DNA from: a virus
DNA length: 64,000 nucleotides
Direction: 5' to 3' (one strand)
IMG/VR virus record: IMGVR_UViG_3300043568_000598
Location: 21,431-85,430 of that record
Part shown: positions 57,825 through 63,244 of the stretch, one piece after another
Layout of the letters: every line of letters begins with the position of its first letter
How positions within the stretch are numbered: the first letter of the stretch is position 1
Translations under genes and position numbers: made by a program
The notes under the pieces: model-generated
What the model was told of the DNA's origin: nothing
The model's database searches: none
The model's input: only the letters and a program-made list of their open reading frames with translations

Positions 57825-58535
57825 ATGCGACTGCGAGAATTTTCCCAAACAGATTTTGTCACGGTAAACTCAGAGCTGAATCCCAAACTATGGCAGGGCG
57901 GAAGACTAGACGGCAAAGTACGTCTCAAACTATTGGAAATTGCCAGAGCATTTGTGGATTTTGTAGGCGTGGATCTTGATGTCAAGGATTATACTATAAC
58001 AGGGTCAAATGCCAATTATACTTGGAGCAAGTACAGCGATCTTGATCTGCATGTGATCATTGAGGGCGAAGTCTCAGATGCACAGCGAGAACTTTTTTCA
58101 GCGAAAAAGGCACTGTGGGCAGAATACCATGATATCACTGTGCGAGGCCTGCCTGTGGAGTGTTATGTACAAGGCGAATCAGAAACGCATCACAGCACTG
58201 GTGTTTACAGCATCATGAACAACAGTTGGTTGATTAAACCTCAGAAAACAGAACCCGAGTTTGATGACCAAGCAGTGGAAGCTAAAAAAGACAGTATGCT
58301 CAGTCAGATAGAGCAGGCTCTGCTCGCAAAAGATCTTGAAAAATTACGAGCAGTTAAAGATAAGATTACCACAATGCGCAGAGCTGGACTGGATCGTGCT
58401 GGCGAATATTCAGTGGAAAACGTGGTGTTTAAGATACTGCGTAATCTAGGTCTGATAGATCAAATCACTGAAAAGATAAGAGAGTTGGAAGATGCCCAAC
58501 TCTCTTTAGAACAACAGACTGCTGTGTTAGATTAG
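57825..58535 (+). CDS. Nucleotidyltransferase-fold protein with CTS-like N-terminus
   Basis: The 236-residue protein has an NTase core: YTITGSNANYTWSKYSDLDL then HVIIEG around residues 63-86, with the G-S-x(8-9)-S-D-L-D-L catalytic motif. GLPVECYVQGESETHHSTGV follows with a possible third acidic residue (V-E-C). It starts MRLREFSQTDFV, which resembles T4 internal-protein leaders. The C-terminal 80 residues are a long helix pair (EKLRAVKDKITTMRRAG). NTases with this core include tRNA-modifying and toxin (MNT-like) enzymes. It could modify a nucleic acid or protein of the host soon after entry. It is convergent with the Bax-inhibitor gene, overlapping by four bases. Confidence 0.72.
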   Translation: MRLREFSQTDFVTVNSELNPKLWQGGRLDGKVRLKLLEIARAFVDFVGVDLDVKDYTITGSNANYTWSKYSDLDLHVIIEGEVSDAQRELFSAKKALWAEYHDITVRGLPVECYVQGESETHHSTGVYSIMNNSWLIKPQKTEPEFDDQAVEAKKDSMLSQIEQALLAKDLEKLRAVKDKITTMRRAGLDRAGEYSVENVVFKILRNLGLIDQITEKIRELEDAQLSLEQQTAVLD

Positions 58536-59230
58536 TCTTTTCTGCCGCCGAACAGCTGTAGCAGATTCAGGAACAGATTAATAAAGTCCATGTACAGGGT
58601 CAACGCACCCGATACTTCCACAGCAGGGTTGGTATCCACTGAAACCATTTCACGGATCTGTTGTGTGTCATACGCAGTCAATCCCAAGAAGATAATGATA
58701 GCCAGAACTGAAATTACCATCTGCATGACTGTGCTGCCAATAAAGATGTTTACAATAGATGCAATGATAATGGCAATCAAGCCCACAATCATGAACTTGC
58801 CCATGCTGTCTAGACTGCGTTTGGTGAAGTAACCGTAACCGCTCATCACAGCAAACAGTATGGCTGCACCCATGAATGCACTAACAATACTGCCCATGGT
58901 AAACACAGCAAAGATCATTGCAAAGCTGAGACCCATCAAGGCTGCAAATCCATGTAGGCATAGTTGAGCAACTTCTTTGGTAGGATTGTTACCCAAGACA
59001 TAGCTGACACCAAAGATTGCAGCCAAGGGTGCAAAGATCACGATCCATTTAAGCACACCTGTGAAAAAGAACTGTAGAAGTTCTGGGCTGGTGCCTACGA
59101 AGTAGCTGACCAGCATTGACACCAAAACTGCCAGGCTCATGTGTCCGTAGACACGACCCATGGCTGAGTTGACTTCTTCTGCTGAACGATAATTTAATGT
59201 ACCGTCACTGACATAATTTGTTCCGAACAT
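58532..59230 (-). CDS. Bax inhibitor-1/YccA family membrane protein
   Basis: The 232-residue protein has seven hydrophobic segments, for example MSLAVLVSMLVSYFVGT, WIVIFAPLAAIFGVSYVL, FAALMGLSFAMIFAVFTM, FMGAAILFAVMSGYGYF, FMIVGLIAIIIASIVNIFIG and MVISVLAIIIFLGLTAYDTQ, with the family signature T-A-Y-D-T-Q near the end and GALTLYMDFINLFLNLLQLF. Bacterial members (YbhL, YccA) affect FtsH protease or calcium leak. In a phage it could protect against host proteolysis or delay membrane stress. It has a consensus sigma-70 promoter and an AAGGAG site, so early or middle expression is expected. Confidence 0.88.
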   Translation of the reverse strand: MFGTNYVSDGTLNYRSAEEVNSAMGRVYGHMSLAVLVSMLVSYFVGTSPELLQFFFTGVLKWIVIFAPLAAIFGVSYVLGNNPTKEVAQLCLHGFAALMGLSFAMIFAVFTMGSIVSAFMGAAILFAVMSGYGYFTKRSLDSMGKFMIVGLIAIIIASIVNIFIGSTVMQMVISVLAIIIFLGLTAYDTQQIREMVSVDTNPAVEVSGALTLYMDFINLFLNLLQLFGGRKD

Positions 59231-59259
59231 TTGGACTCCTTGTGGTTGATATAAGTTTA

Positions 59260-59288
59260 ATTATACAGTACAATATTTACTAAGTCAA
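59260..59288 (-). promoter_or_regulatory. Sigma-70-type promoter for the Bax-inhibitor gene
   Basis: On the minus strand TTGACT (59288-59283), a 17-base spacer and TATAAT (59265-59260) precede a leader with AAGGAG (about 59236-59242) and the ATG at 59230. TAAATA also occurs inside the spacer. Confidence 0.75.
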
Positions 59289-59317
59289 CTCTTGATTGCG
59301 CCAAAAATCAGCAATTT

Positions 59318-59346
59318 TTGACCTTGACAATAAATACGCATATAAC
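59318..59346 (+). promoter_or_regulatory. Composite promoter for the GNAT-like gene
   Basis: TTGACC (59318-59323) and TATAAC (59341-59346) are 17 bases apart, and AATAAATA lies between them at 59329-59336. It may serve in both early and late stages. TAGGAA precedes the ATG at 59358. Confidence 0.5.
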
Positions 59347-59357
59347 TAGGAATTCAC

Positions 59358-59795
59358 ATGCTGCATATCATCACAGACATTCGAGACAATCTCATGAATC
59401 TCATCAAAGACGATCCAGTACGGCCCGAATTGCCTGCGGATTTTCGTGTAAATTCAAACTCAAAAATCTTCGTGTTGCAGGACGATGAAACCCAGCAGCC
59501 CCTGGCAGTGACCTGCGTGAAGTTCCTAAATCAAATTCCTCACAATGTAGATGAATTAGCAGAGCTCACTGTGAATACCAATACTGCGGTGTTCTATACC
59601 ATTTGGAGTTATGCTGCTGGTGCTGGCCGTAGACTGATAGAAGAAGCACAGCAAGAAATTCAGAAGCAACAGCCTGAAATTGACACTTACGTGACTCTGA
59701 GCCCTAAAACAGAAATGGCTCGCAGATTCCATCTGAAAAACGGTGCGGAAGTGTTCAGAGAAAACGCAGAAACAGTGAACTATCTGTACAGATAA
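59358..59795 (+). CDS. GNAT-like acetyltransferase-related protein
   Basis: The 145-residue protein has the outline of a small GNAT: SNSKIFVLQDDETQQPLAVT (beta strands), FYTIWSYAAGAGRRLIEEAQ (A-G-x-G-R-R-L acetyl-CoA loop and helix), and VTLSPKTEMARRFHLKNGAE then VFRENAETVNYLYR, with the N-x-A-R-x-F-H/Y-x-K-x-G-A-E end pattern typical of GNATs. The pyrophosphate loop A-A-G-A-G-R-R fits R/Q-x-x-G-x-G/A. Its substrate is unknown. Similar proteins appear in marine T4-like phages. It is convergent with the gene at 59796. Confidence 0.7.
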   Translation: MLHIITDIRDNLMNLIKDDPVRPELPADFRVNSNSKIFVLQDDETQQPLAVTCVKFLNQIPHNVDELAELTVNTNTAVFYTIWSYAAGAGRRLIEEAQQEIQKQQPEIDTYVTLSPKTEMARRFHLKNGAEVFRENAETVNYLYR

Positions 59796-60005
59796 TTATT
59801 GACGTACTGTGGGTGTATACAGTTTCACAAAACCCTGCCATGTGTCGCCAGTTCTAGCTGACATACGATCAGCCAACTGTCGAGCTGTGTCTTCAGCTAG
59901 AACTCGCTGACGCTGTGTGAATCTTGTGCCAGTGAGATCCTGAGTTTTCACAGTCTGTCCTGTGATCATGTTGCGGGCCATGGGTAATAGATATTGTTCG
60001 CTCAT
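59796..60005 (-). CDS. Small conserved hypothetical protein
   Basis: The 69-residue protein, from the ATG at 60005, has MSEQYLLPMARNMITGQTVK, TRFTQRQRVLAEDTARQLAD and WQGFVKLYTPTVRQ. I have seen similar small proteins in marine T4-like phages without function. A longer frame from 60059 exists, but TATAAATA with a five-base gap to 60005 fixes the start. It is convergent with the GNAT-like gene, with no space between the stops. Confidence 0.65.
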   Translation of the reverse strand: MSEQYLLPMARNMITGQTVKTQDLTGTRFTQRQRVLAEDTARQLADRMSARTGDTWQGFVKLYTPTVRQ

Positions 60006-60010
60006 ATGAA

Positions 60011-60018
60011 TATTTATA
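60011..60018 (-). promoter_or_regulatory. Perfect late promoter (TATAAATA), leaderless arrangement
   Basis: TATAAATA on the minus strand is followed by TTCAT and the ATG at 60005. It overlaps the 3' end of the upstream membrane-protein gene, whose frame ends at 60014. Confidence 0.8.
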
Positions 60019-60364
60019 CCAAATGCTGTGCAAGAACCATACAGCTTATCCACGCCCATATGGTGTTAAATCCCACAAGCGTAGGTAACAGTTTCTTTTC
60101 ACTTGCCCAAATCAAGGTCAACGATGTGAACAGTGTAAAGAAGTACAGCCACCATATTGAAACACCAAAAATCAATCCGGGAACTATAATAGTGGCTTTG
60201 GCAAACCAGGATAGAAACTCCACGGTGTTATAGTCCGTCCAATATTCACGTTTGAACCACATGCCGTAGCATTCACGGATCTTGGCGAATGTGATGTGAT
60301 TGTAGACCAAGTATAATAAGCATAAGGCAGCGAGATTTGCTGCGATTAGTTGTGTTAGTGTCAT
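60014..60364 (-). CDS. Small multi-span membrane protein
   Basis: The 116-residue protein has three or four hydrophobic segments: MTLTQLIAANLAALCLLYLV, FAKATIIVPGLIFGVSIWWL with YFFTLFTSLTLIWA, and LVGFNTIWAWISCMVLAQHL. Between them is a loop with KIRECYGMWFKREYWTD. No family is known. It is the last of four overlapping small membrane-protein genes (60014-60724), starting inside the TGA of the previous gene (ATGA overlap). Confidence 0.7.
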   Translation of the reverse strand: MTLTQLIAANLAALCLLYLVYNHITFAKIRECYGMWFKREYWTDYNTVEFLSWFAKATIIVPGLIFGVSIWWLYFFTLFTSLTLIWASEKKLLPTLVGFNTIWAWISCMVLAQHLV

Positions 60365-60453
60365 GATTTTCCTTGTTTGATGTTATAGACGTAGGCGACT
60401 GCACACACTGAGATGATCAGCAGAGTGGGCACTAAGATCAACCAAGTTACCAT
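60361..60453 (-). CDS. Tiny single-span membrane protein (30 residues)
   Basis: The product MVTWLILVPTLLIISVCAVA then YVYNIKQGKS is one transmembrane helix with a basic C-terminal tail. Its stop overlaps the start of the next gene by four bases, and its start lies seven bases inside the previous gene. Such a strict chain suggests it is truly translated, though there is no independent homology. Confidence 0.6.
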   Translation of the reverse strand: MVTWLILVPTLLIISVCAVAYVYNIKQGKS

Positions 60454-60557
60454 AGATCACACTGCCGTATTTTTTCAGCATCTTGTGTGGGGTCTCGTGA
60501 AAGATACACAACAGCAAACACCGCCCAAAACGCTAGGAATAAAATGTAGCCTATCAT
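60447..60557 (-). CDS. Tiny single-span membrane protein (36 residues)
   Basis: The product starts at the ATG at 60557 (MIGYILFLAFWAVFAVVYLS) and ends RDPTQDAEKIRQCDLW. It has one N-terminal membrane helix and a polar cytoplasmic-like tail. The ATG overlaps the upstream TGA (ATGA). A longer frame from 60629 would read into the upstream gene and is not needed. Confidence 0.62.
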   Translation of the reverse strand: MIGYILFLAFWAVFAVVYLSRDPTQDAEKIRQCDLW

Positions 60558-60724
60558 GGTTTCACCATGAACACAAACATCGAGACTATGCAAAACACTA
60601 CCACAAACCACAGTGCGTACCCAGCCCATGCTTGTTGTTCCGCTTCTGTGGGCGGTGTTTCATCTTGTACCTTCTTCCAACCCATTTCTTCACTGCGATC
60701 TTTTAGAGGATCATATTTTACCAT
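60554..60724 (-). CDS. Small C-tail-anchored membrane protein (56 residues)
   Basis: The product begins MVKYDPLKDRSEEMGWKKVQ, continues with an acidic part DETPPTEAEQQAW, and ends with the membrane helix GYALWFVVVFCIVSMFVFMV. It is the first gene of the four-gene membrane cluster. AAAGGAGT lies eight to nine bases before the ATG on the minus strand, a strong ribosome site. The topology (soluble head, C-terminal anchor) differs from its partners. Confidence 0.65.
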   Translation of the reverse strand: MVKYDPLKDRSEEMGWKKVQDETPPTEAEQQAWAGYALWFVVVFCIVSMFVFMVKP

Positions 60725-60831
60725 AGATTCTACTCCTTTGAGTGTATATATGCGATTTGAGATTCAGCGGTGTAATTCCTGGCGAAGCCGAGCGCAAAAT
60801 TTTTTTTGTGCAGAGCACACAGCGCAGATTT

Positions 60832-60948
60832 TTAGCTGTCTTCCACACACTGTATGCGCCCGCCTAGAGCACGTTGATATATCTCAGCACAGCTCAACAG
60901 ATTGAATGGAATAATCGCACCGTTGTCTAATATCAAGTGATAGCGCAT
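60832..60948 (-). CDS. Tiny late protein (38 residues), leaderless
   Basis: The frame reads MRYHLILDNGAIIPFNLLSC then AEIYQRALGGRIQCVEDS. It starts four bases after a TAAATA box on the minus strand, the spacing used by several late genes here, which supports translation. It has two cysteines and no transmembrane helix. The residues I-I-P-F-N plus C...C may form a small compact fold. No family is known. Confidence 0.55.
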   Translation of the reverse strand: MRYHLILDNGAIIPFNLLSCAEIYQRALGGRIQCVEDS

Positions 60949-60952
60949 GGTG

Positions 60953-60958
60953 TATTTA
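60953..60958 (-). promoter_or_regulatory. Late promoter (TGTAAATA), leaderless arrangement
   Basis: TAAATA is followed by CACC and the ATG at 60948 on the minus strand. It partly matches the late consensus (TGTAAATA versus TATAAATA). Confidence 0.5.
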
Positions 60959-60959
60959 C

Positions 60960-61193
60960 ATGCTAGAACTATATATGTATATGTTAACTCTAGTAGACAG
61001 CACAGGTGAATATAACTGCACAGTGACCATCAAGGGTCCCATGGGTGTGATACGCATACACGATCTAGTATGGTGTCCTAAGGATAGACAAGACTTGTGG
61101 GAGATCTACTACTGGCAATCATACGCTGTGCTGCAAGGTGCGTATCACTGCTGTTTTAGCTTACCTGGTAAGGTACAGTTGTTGAGCTCGTAG
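60960..61193 (+). CDS. Small hypothetical protein, tentative
   Basis: The 77-residue frame reads MLELYMYMLTLVDSTGEYNC, then TVTIKGPMGVIRIHDLVWCP, then a W-x-I-Y-Y-W region and CCFSLPGKVQLLSS. It is the only plus-strand gene among minus-strand neighbours and has no clear ribosome site; the start might be the ATG at 60975 or 60981. It overlaps the end of 61161-61355. Aromatic and cysteine residues suggest a folded beta protein, but it might be spurious. Confidence 0.4.
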   Translation: MLELYMYMLTLVDSTGEYNCTVTIKGPMGVIRIHDLVWCPKDRQDLWEIYYWQSYAVLQGAYHCCFSLPGKVQLLSS

Positions 61194-61355
61194 TATCCAC
61201 GGTGTTAAATGGGCTAGAAACATCACAAACCACATCACTGCCATTTCATAAGGCCAAGCACCGCATATGCTCATGGGCGTGAACACGCTGTAGATAAACC
61301 CTAGCAAGAATGCAGGAGCAGGAGCAAGACTCAGTATTGTGTATAGTGTTCGCAT
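61161..61355 (-). CDS. Small membrane protein (64 residues), leaderless late gene
   Basis: The product begins MRTLYTILSLAPAPAFLLGF then IYSVFTPMSICGAWPYEMAV and MWFVMFLAHLTPWILRAQQL, giving two membrane helices. It starts five bases after CTAAATA on the minus strand. Function unknown; membrane proteins of this size at the end of phage genomes include holins and superinfection factors, but no specific feature allows a choice. Confidence 0.6.
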   Translation of the reverse strand: MRTLYTILSLAPAPAFLLGFIYSVFTPMSICGAWPYEMAVMWFVMFLAHLTPWILRAQQLYLTR

Positions 61356-61360
61356 GAGAA

Positions 61361-61367
61361 TATTTAG
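61361..61367 (-). promoter_or_regulatory. Late promoter (CTAAATA), leaderless arrangement
   Basis: CTAAATA on the minus strand is followed by TTCTC and the ATG at 61355. Confidence 0.6.
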
Positions 61368-61413
61368 CAGCCCAAAATGGGTCTACAGGGCTAAAAAATA
61401 CAGCGCAGTTTTT

Positions 61414-61683
61414 TTAAATAGCGCCTCGCAGTATGCTCATGGTGATTTCAGCGTCCGCTATACGATACACGTTGTAGCACTCTCGACGAATCCGCTTTAG
61501 ACTGGGTTTGCTTCTGCGGCCACCTGCATCACTGCTTAATGGCTGTAACTGTAGTTGATTACTGGCTTCGTAGACCTTTATAACACGAGCTAGAATGATT
61601 CTATTGTGTTCTGTAACTAGGCAATGATCTCCGGGTGAGAGATGACAGCCAGCAATGTCTCTGTGTTGTAGTGTGTGCGTCAT
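61414..61683 (-). CDS. Small basic hypothetical protein, SH3-like
   Basis: The 89-residue protein has DIAGCHLSPGDHCLVTEHNR then IILARVIKVYEASNQLQLQP, resembling a KOW or SH3-like barrel start (P-G-D-x-C-x-V...ARV). The second half is basic (GGRRSKPSLKRIRRECYNVY). A nucleic-acid-binding role is possible. There is no clear ribosome site before the ATG at 61683. Confidence 0.55.
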   Translation of the reverse strand: MTHTLQHRDIAGCHLSPGDHCLVTEHNRIILARVIKVYEASNQLQLQPLSSDAGGRRSKPSLKRIRRECYNVYRIADAEITMSILRGAI

Positions 61684-61863
61684 AGTAGAAAAAGAGTTTG
61701 AAGTTGGAAAAAATTTGCGGCGTAAAAAATTTGGGTGGAGTACTTTTCATTTCAAGGTGGTGATTTATGACCCCATAGCACTGTGTTAGCGCATACTAAC
61801 ATACTGTGCATATACCGGTCACCCCACCATGACCACCACCCACCCCTCACCCACCGACGATGC
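61684..61863 (+). other. Region without a convincing gene; C-rich/G-rich tract
   Basis: About 180 bases carry no supported gene. There is an imperfect palindrome GTTAGCGCATACTAAC near 61786-61801. At about 61824-61858 the minus strand is strongly G-rich (GGTGGGTGAGGGGTGGG and neighbours), a candidate G-quadruplex or regulatory tract. Confidence 0.5.
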
Positions 61864-62046
61864 TCATTGACACTTCACTGTGACACCACACTGCTGCTGC
61901 CAGTTGGGCATCTGATCGAACAGGCTCTGGCCCTGAGATATCTTTGGATCGTAGGCTGTGTCTCTACGATCGTGTGTGGCGCAGCCCGTGACTGCTGCTG
62001 TGCTACAGAGCAGCAATACGCTGCAGATACGCTGTAATGTCTTCAT
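61864..62046 (-). CDS. Small lipoprotein
   Basis: The 60-residue product begins MKTLQRICSVLLLCSTAAVT then GCATHDRRD. Basic residues, a hydrophobic stretch and V-T-G-C form a signal peptidase II lipobox, so the mature protein would be a lipid-anchored peptide of 39 residues (CATHDRRDTAYDPKISQGQS and so on) with two more cysteines. Small outer-membrane lipoproteins are typical of outer spanins (Rz1) or of exclusion proteins. It overlaps the previous gene's end by 44 bases. The role is unproven. Confidence 0.68.
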   Translation of the reverse strand: MKTLQRICSVLLLCSTAAVTGCATHDRRDTAYDPKISQGQSLFDQMPNWQQQCGVTVKCQ

Positions 62047-62227
62047 GTACGTCCTCTACTTGATCTAGTTGTGCTGCTGTCATAAGCTCACGCATAACAA
62101 CAGCACGGTTCTTATACGCAGGGGGCATAGCGTTAACCATAGCGTCCACTGCCTCTAGTGTATCACAGTTCCACAACAGCTTGCATATCTGCACGTCCTG
62201 CTTGCTGAGTCCTTGTAGTTGGATCAT
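62003..62227 (-). CDS. Conserved small phage protein
   Basis: The 74-residue protein has QGLSKQDVQICKLLWNCDTL then EAVDAMVNAMPPAYKNRAVV and MRELMTAAQLDQVEDVHEDI. The pattern Q-I-C-x-L-L-W-x-C-D...EAV is known to me from small marine-phage hypothetical proteins. It is entirely helical. It lies between the lipoprotein and the SWIM-type gene, all on the minus strand. Confidence 0.65.
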   Translation of the reverse strand: MIQLQGLSKQDVQICKLLWNCDTLEAVDAMVNAMPPAYKNRAVVMRELMTAAQLDQVEDVHEDITAYLQRIAAL

Positions 62228-62245
62228 GCCTGTGCCTTCAAGTAA

Positions 62246-62560
62246 TCACACATGTTCTGCCATGTGTTTACAGGTACCTCTATAGGTAAATCCGGGACAG
62301 CTACATGACTGTTCGGTGACTGTGTACGTTTGCCCTTTACTACCAATAACTGTACGTGCATTTGATTCTTTCTTAGTTGTGAATAGGTTCTTGTTGCCTG
62401 GCGTGAACTTCCTGCCTCTCTTGTCGAATCCTTTGATGGGATTCTTGAAGTAGAATGGAGTTGTTTCGCCCTTCTTTACATATGCTACTAGGTTGTTGCC
62501 GTCTAGTAGGTATGTGTGGGCGGGGAATTGGCCCCCTGTGGTTTCTACTAGAGCTTCCAT
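62246..62560 (-). CDS. SWIM-type zinc-finger protein
   Basis: The 104-residue protein, from the ATG at 62560, ends with QTYTVTEQSCSCPGFTYRGT then CKHMAEHV, a C-x-C-x7-C-x-H SWIM zinc finger. The earlier part has TYLLDGNNLVAYVKKGETTP, FYFKNPIKGFDKRGRKFTPG and NARTVIGSKGQ. SWIM fingers bind DNA or proteins and occur in recombination factors and transposase-linked proteins. An in-frame start at 62605 would extend into the upstream membrane gene and is not needed; 62560 is one base past that gene's stop. Confidence 0.75.
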   Translation of the reverse strand: MEALVETTGGQFPAHTYLLDGNNLVAYVKKGETTPFYFKNPIKGFDKRGRKFTPGNKNLFTTKKESNARTVIGSKGQTYTVTEQSCSCPGFTYRGTCKHMAEHV

Positions 62561-62561
62561 G

Positions 62562-62753
62562 TTATTCAGCGTCGTAGTAGTCAGACACTCGCAGGGCCAA
62601 AACACCGCAATACATTGTCAGCAGTCCCACCACACTCACTGCCAGGGCACTAAGGAGCTCTGTGTCTGTAACACTCTGCTCTACGCCACCTACTGCGCCA
62701 AAGGTTACTAAAAGTCCTGTAATGAATACGAACATTGCTGTGCTGGATTTCAT
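62562..62753 (-). CDS. Small two-span membrane protein
   Basis: The 63-residue product is MKSSTAMFVFITGLLVTFGA, then VGGVEQSVTDTELLSALAVS and VVGLLTMYCGVLALRVSDYY, giving two transmembrane helices with a short polar loop. It is the first gene after a consensus sigma-70 promoter with an AAGGAG site, so expression should be immediate early. No family is recognised. Confidence 0.68.
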   Translation of the reverse strand: MKSSTAMFVFITGLLVTFGAVGGVEQSVTDTELLSALAVSVVGLLTMYCGVLALRVSDYYDAE

Positions 62754-62779
62754 GTGTGCTCCTTAGTGTGTATGTGTTT

Positions 62780-62808
62780 ATTATACGATCGTTTGGCTAC
62801 TTTGTCAA
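62780..62808 (-). promoter_or_regulatory. Consensus sigma-70 early promoter
   Basis: TTGACA (62808-62803) and TATAAT (62785-62780) on the minus strand, separated by 17 bases, match the consensus exactly. A leader with AAGGAG leads to the ATG at 62753. It is one of four near-copies in this region. Confidence 0.9.
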
Positions 62809-62810
62809 CC

Positions 62811-62828
62811 AAAAGCCCTAGGGCTTTT
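62811..62828. repeat. 18-bp perfect palindrome next to the -35 box
   Basis: AAAAGCCCTAGGGCTTTT is a perfect palindrome placed two bases before TTGACA and four bases after the stop of 62833-63186. It may form a terminator hairpin for the upstream gene, or be an operator site. The stem has almost no loop, so a protein-binding role is also plausible. Confidence 0.7.
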
Positions 62829-62832
62829 AGGG

Positions 62833-63186
62833 TTAATCCAACCTGCTGCCCGCATAGATATCTTCGATGCCCAGCTCTTGTTTCATCACTGCTGCGTAGG
62901 CCACAGCGCCGTGATCTGCTGCATCCACGCTCTGACCGTGCCACCAGCTGTTCCAAAGTTGCAGGCCGCCGGTGTAACTCTTGCGGAATCCCACGGCACT
63001 CAGGGCCTTGCCCAGCTTGGAGTTAGAACGTACCTTGTAGACGTTGACCCAAGCAAAGCCACATGCGCCCCCGTCTCTACCATTGAAATGCTTGTTGGAG
63101 AAAGCCTGTGCTGCTGCTCGGGCAGCTGCCATGGCCTTGTCGTGTGCTTGTTGAACTTGTGCTGCGTCGATAGTTGCTGTAGTCAT
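62833..63186 (-). CDS. Conserved phage hypothetical protein
   Basis: The 117-residue protein has an Ala-rich helix (QQAHDKAMAAARAAAQAF), then SNKHFNGRDGGACGFAWVNV and KLGKALSAVGFRKSYTGGLQ then LWNSWWHGQSVDAADHGAVA and YAAVMKQELGIEDIYAGSRL. I have seen this protein type in several phage genomes as hypothetical, with G-G-A-C-G-F-A-W-V-x-V and Y-x-G-G-L-Q-L-W conserved. Early expression is expected from its own consensus promoter. Ala-rich composition is unlike the rest. Confidence 0.72.
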   Translation of the reverse strand: MTTATIDAAQVQQAHDKAMAAARAAAQAFSNKHFNGRDGGACGFAWVNVYKVRSNSKLGKALSAVGFRKSYTGGLQLWNSWWHGQSVDAADHGAVAYAAVMKQELGIEDIYAGSRLD

Positions 63187-63215
63187 TTCATGCTCCTTTG
63201 TGTGTGTATGTGTTT

Positions 63216-63244
63216 ATTATACGATCAAGCTGCCAATTTGTCAA
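63216..63244 (-). promoter_or_regulatory. Consensus sigma-70 early promoter
   Basis: TTGACA (63244-63239) and TATAAT (63221-63216), 17 bases apart, are both perfect. The -35 contains the TGA stop of 63241-63426. The leader has AAAGGAG before the ATG at 63186. Confidence 0.92.

Noticed and set aside
60725-60831. A plus-strand GGC-GAA-GCC hairpin followed by AAAATTTTTTTT near 60781-60809 as a terminator.
   Set aside because: The stem has only three strong pairs and no plus-strand gene ends there; it may be incidental.
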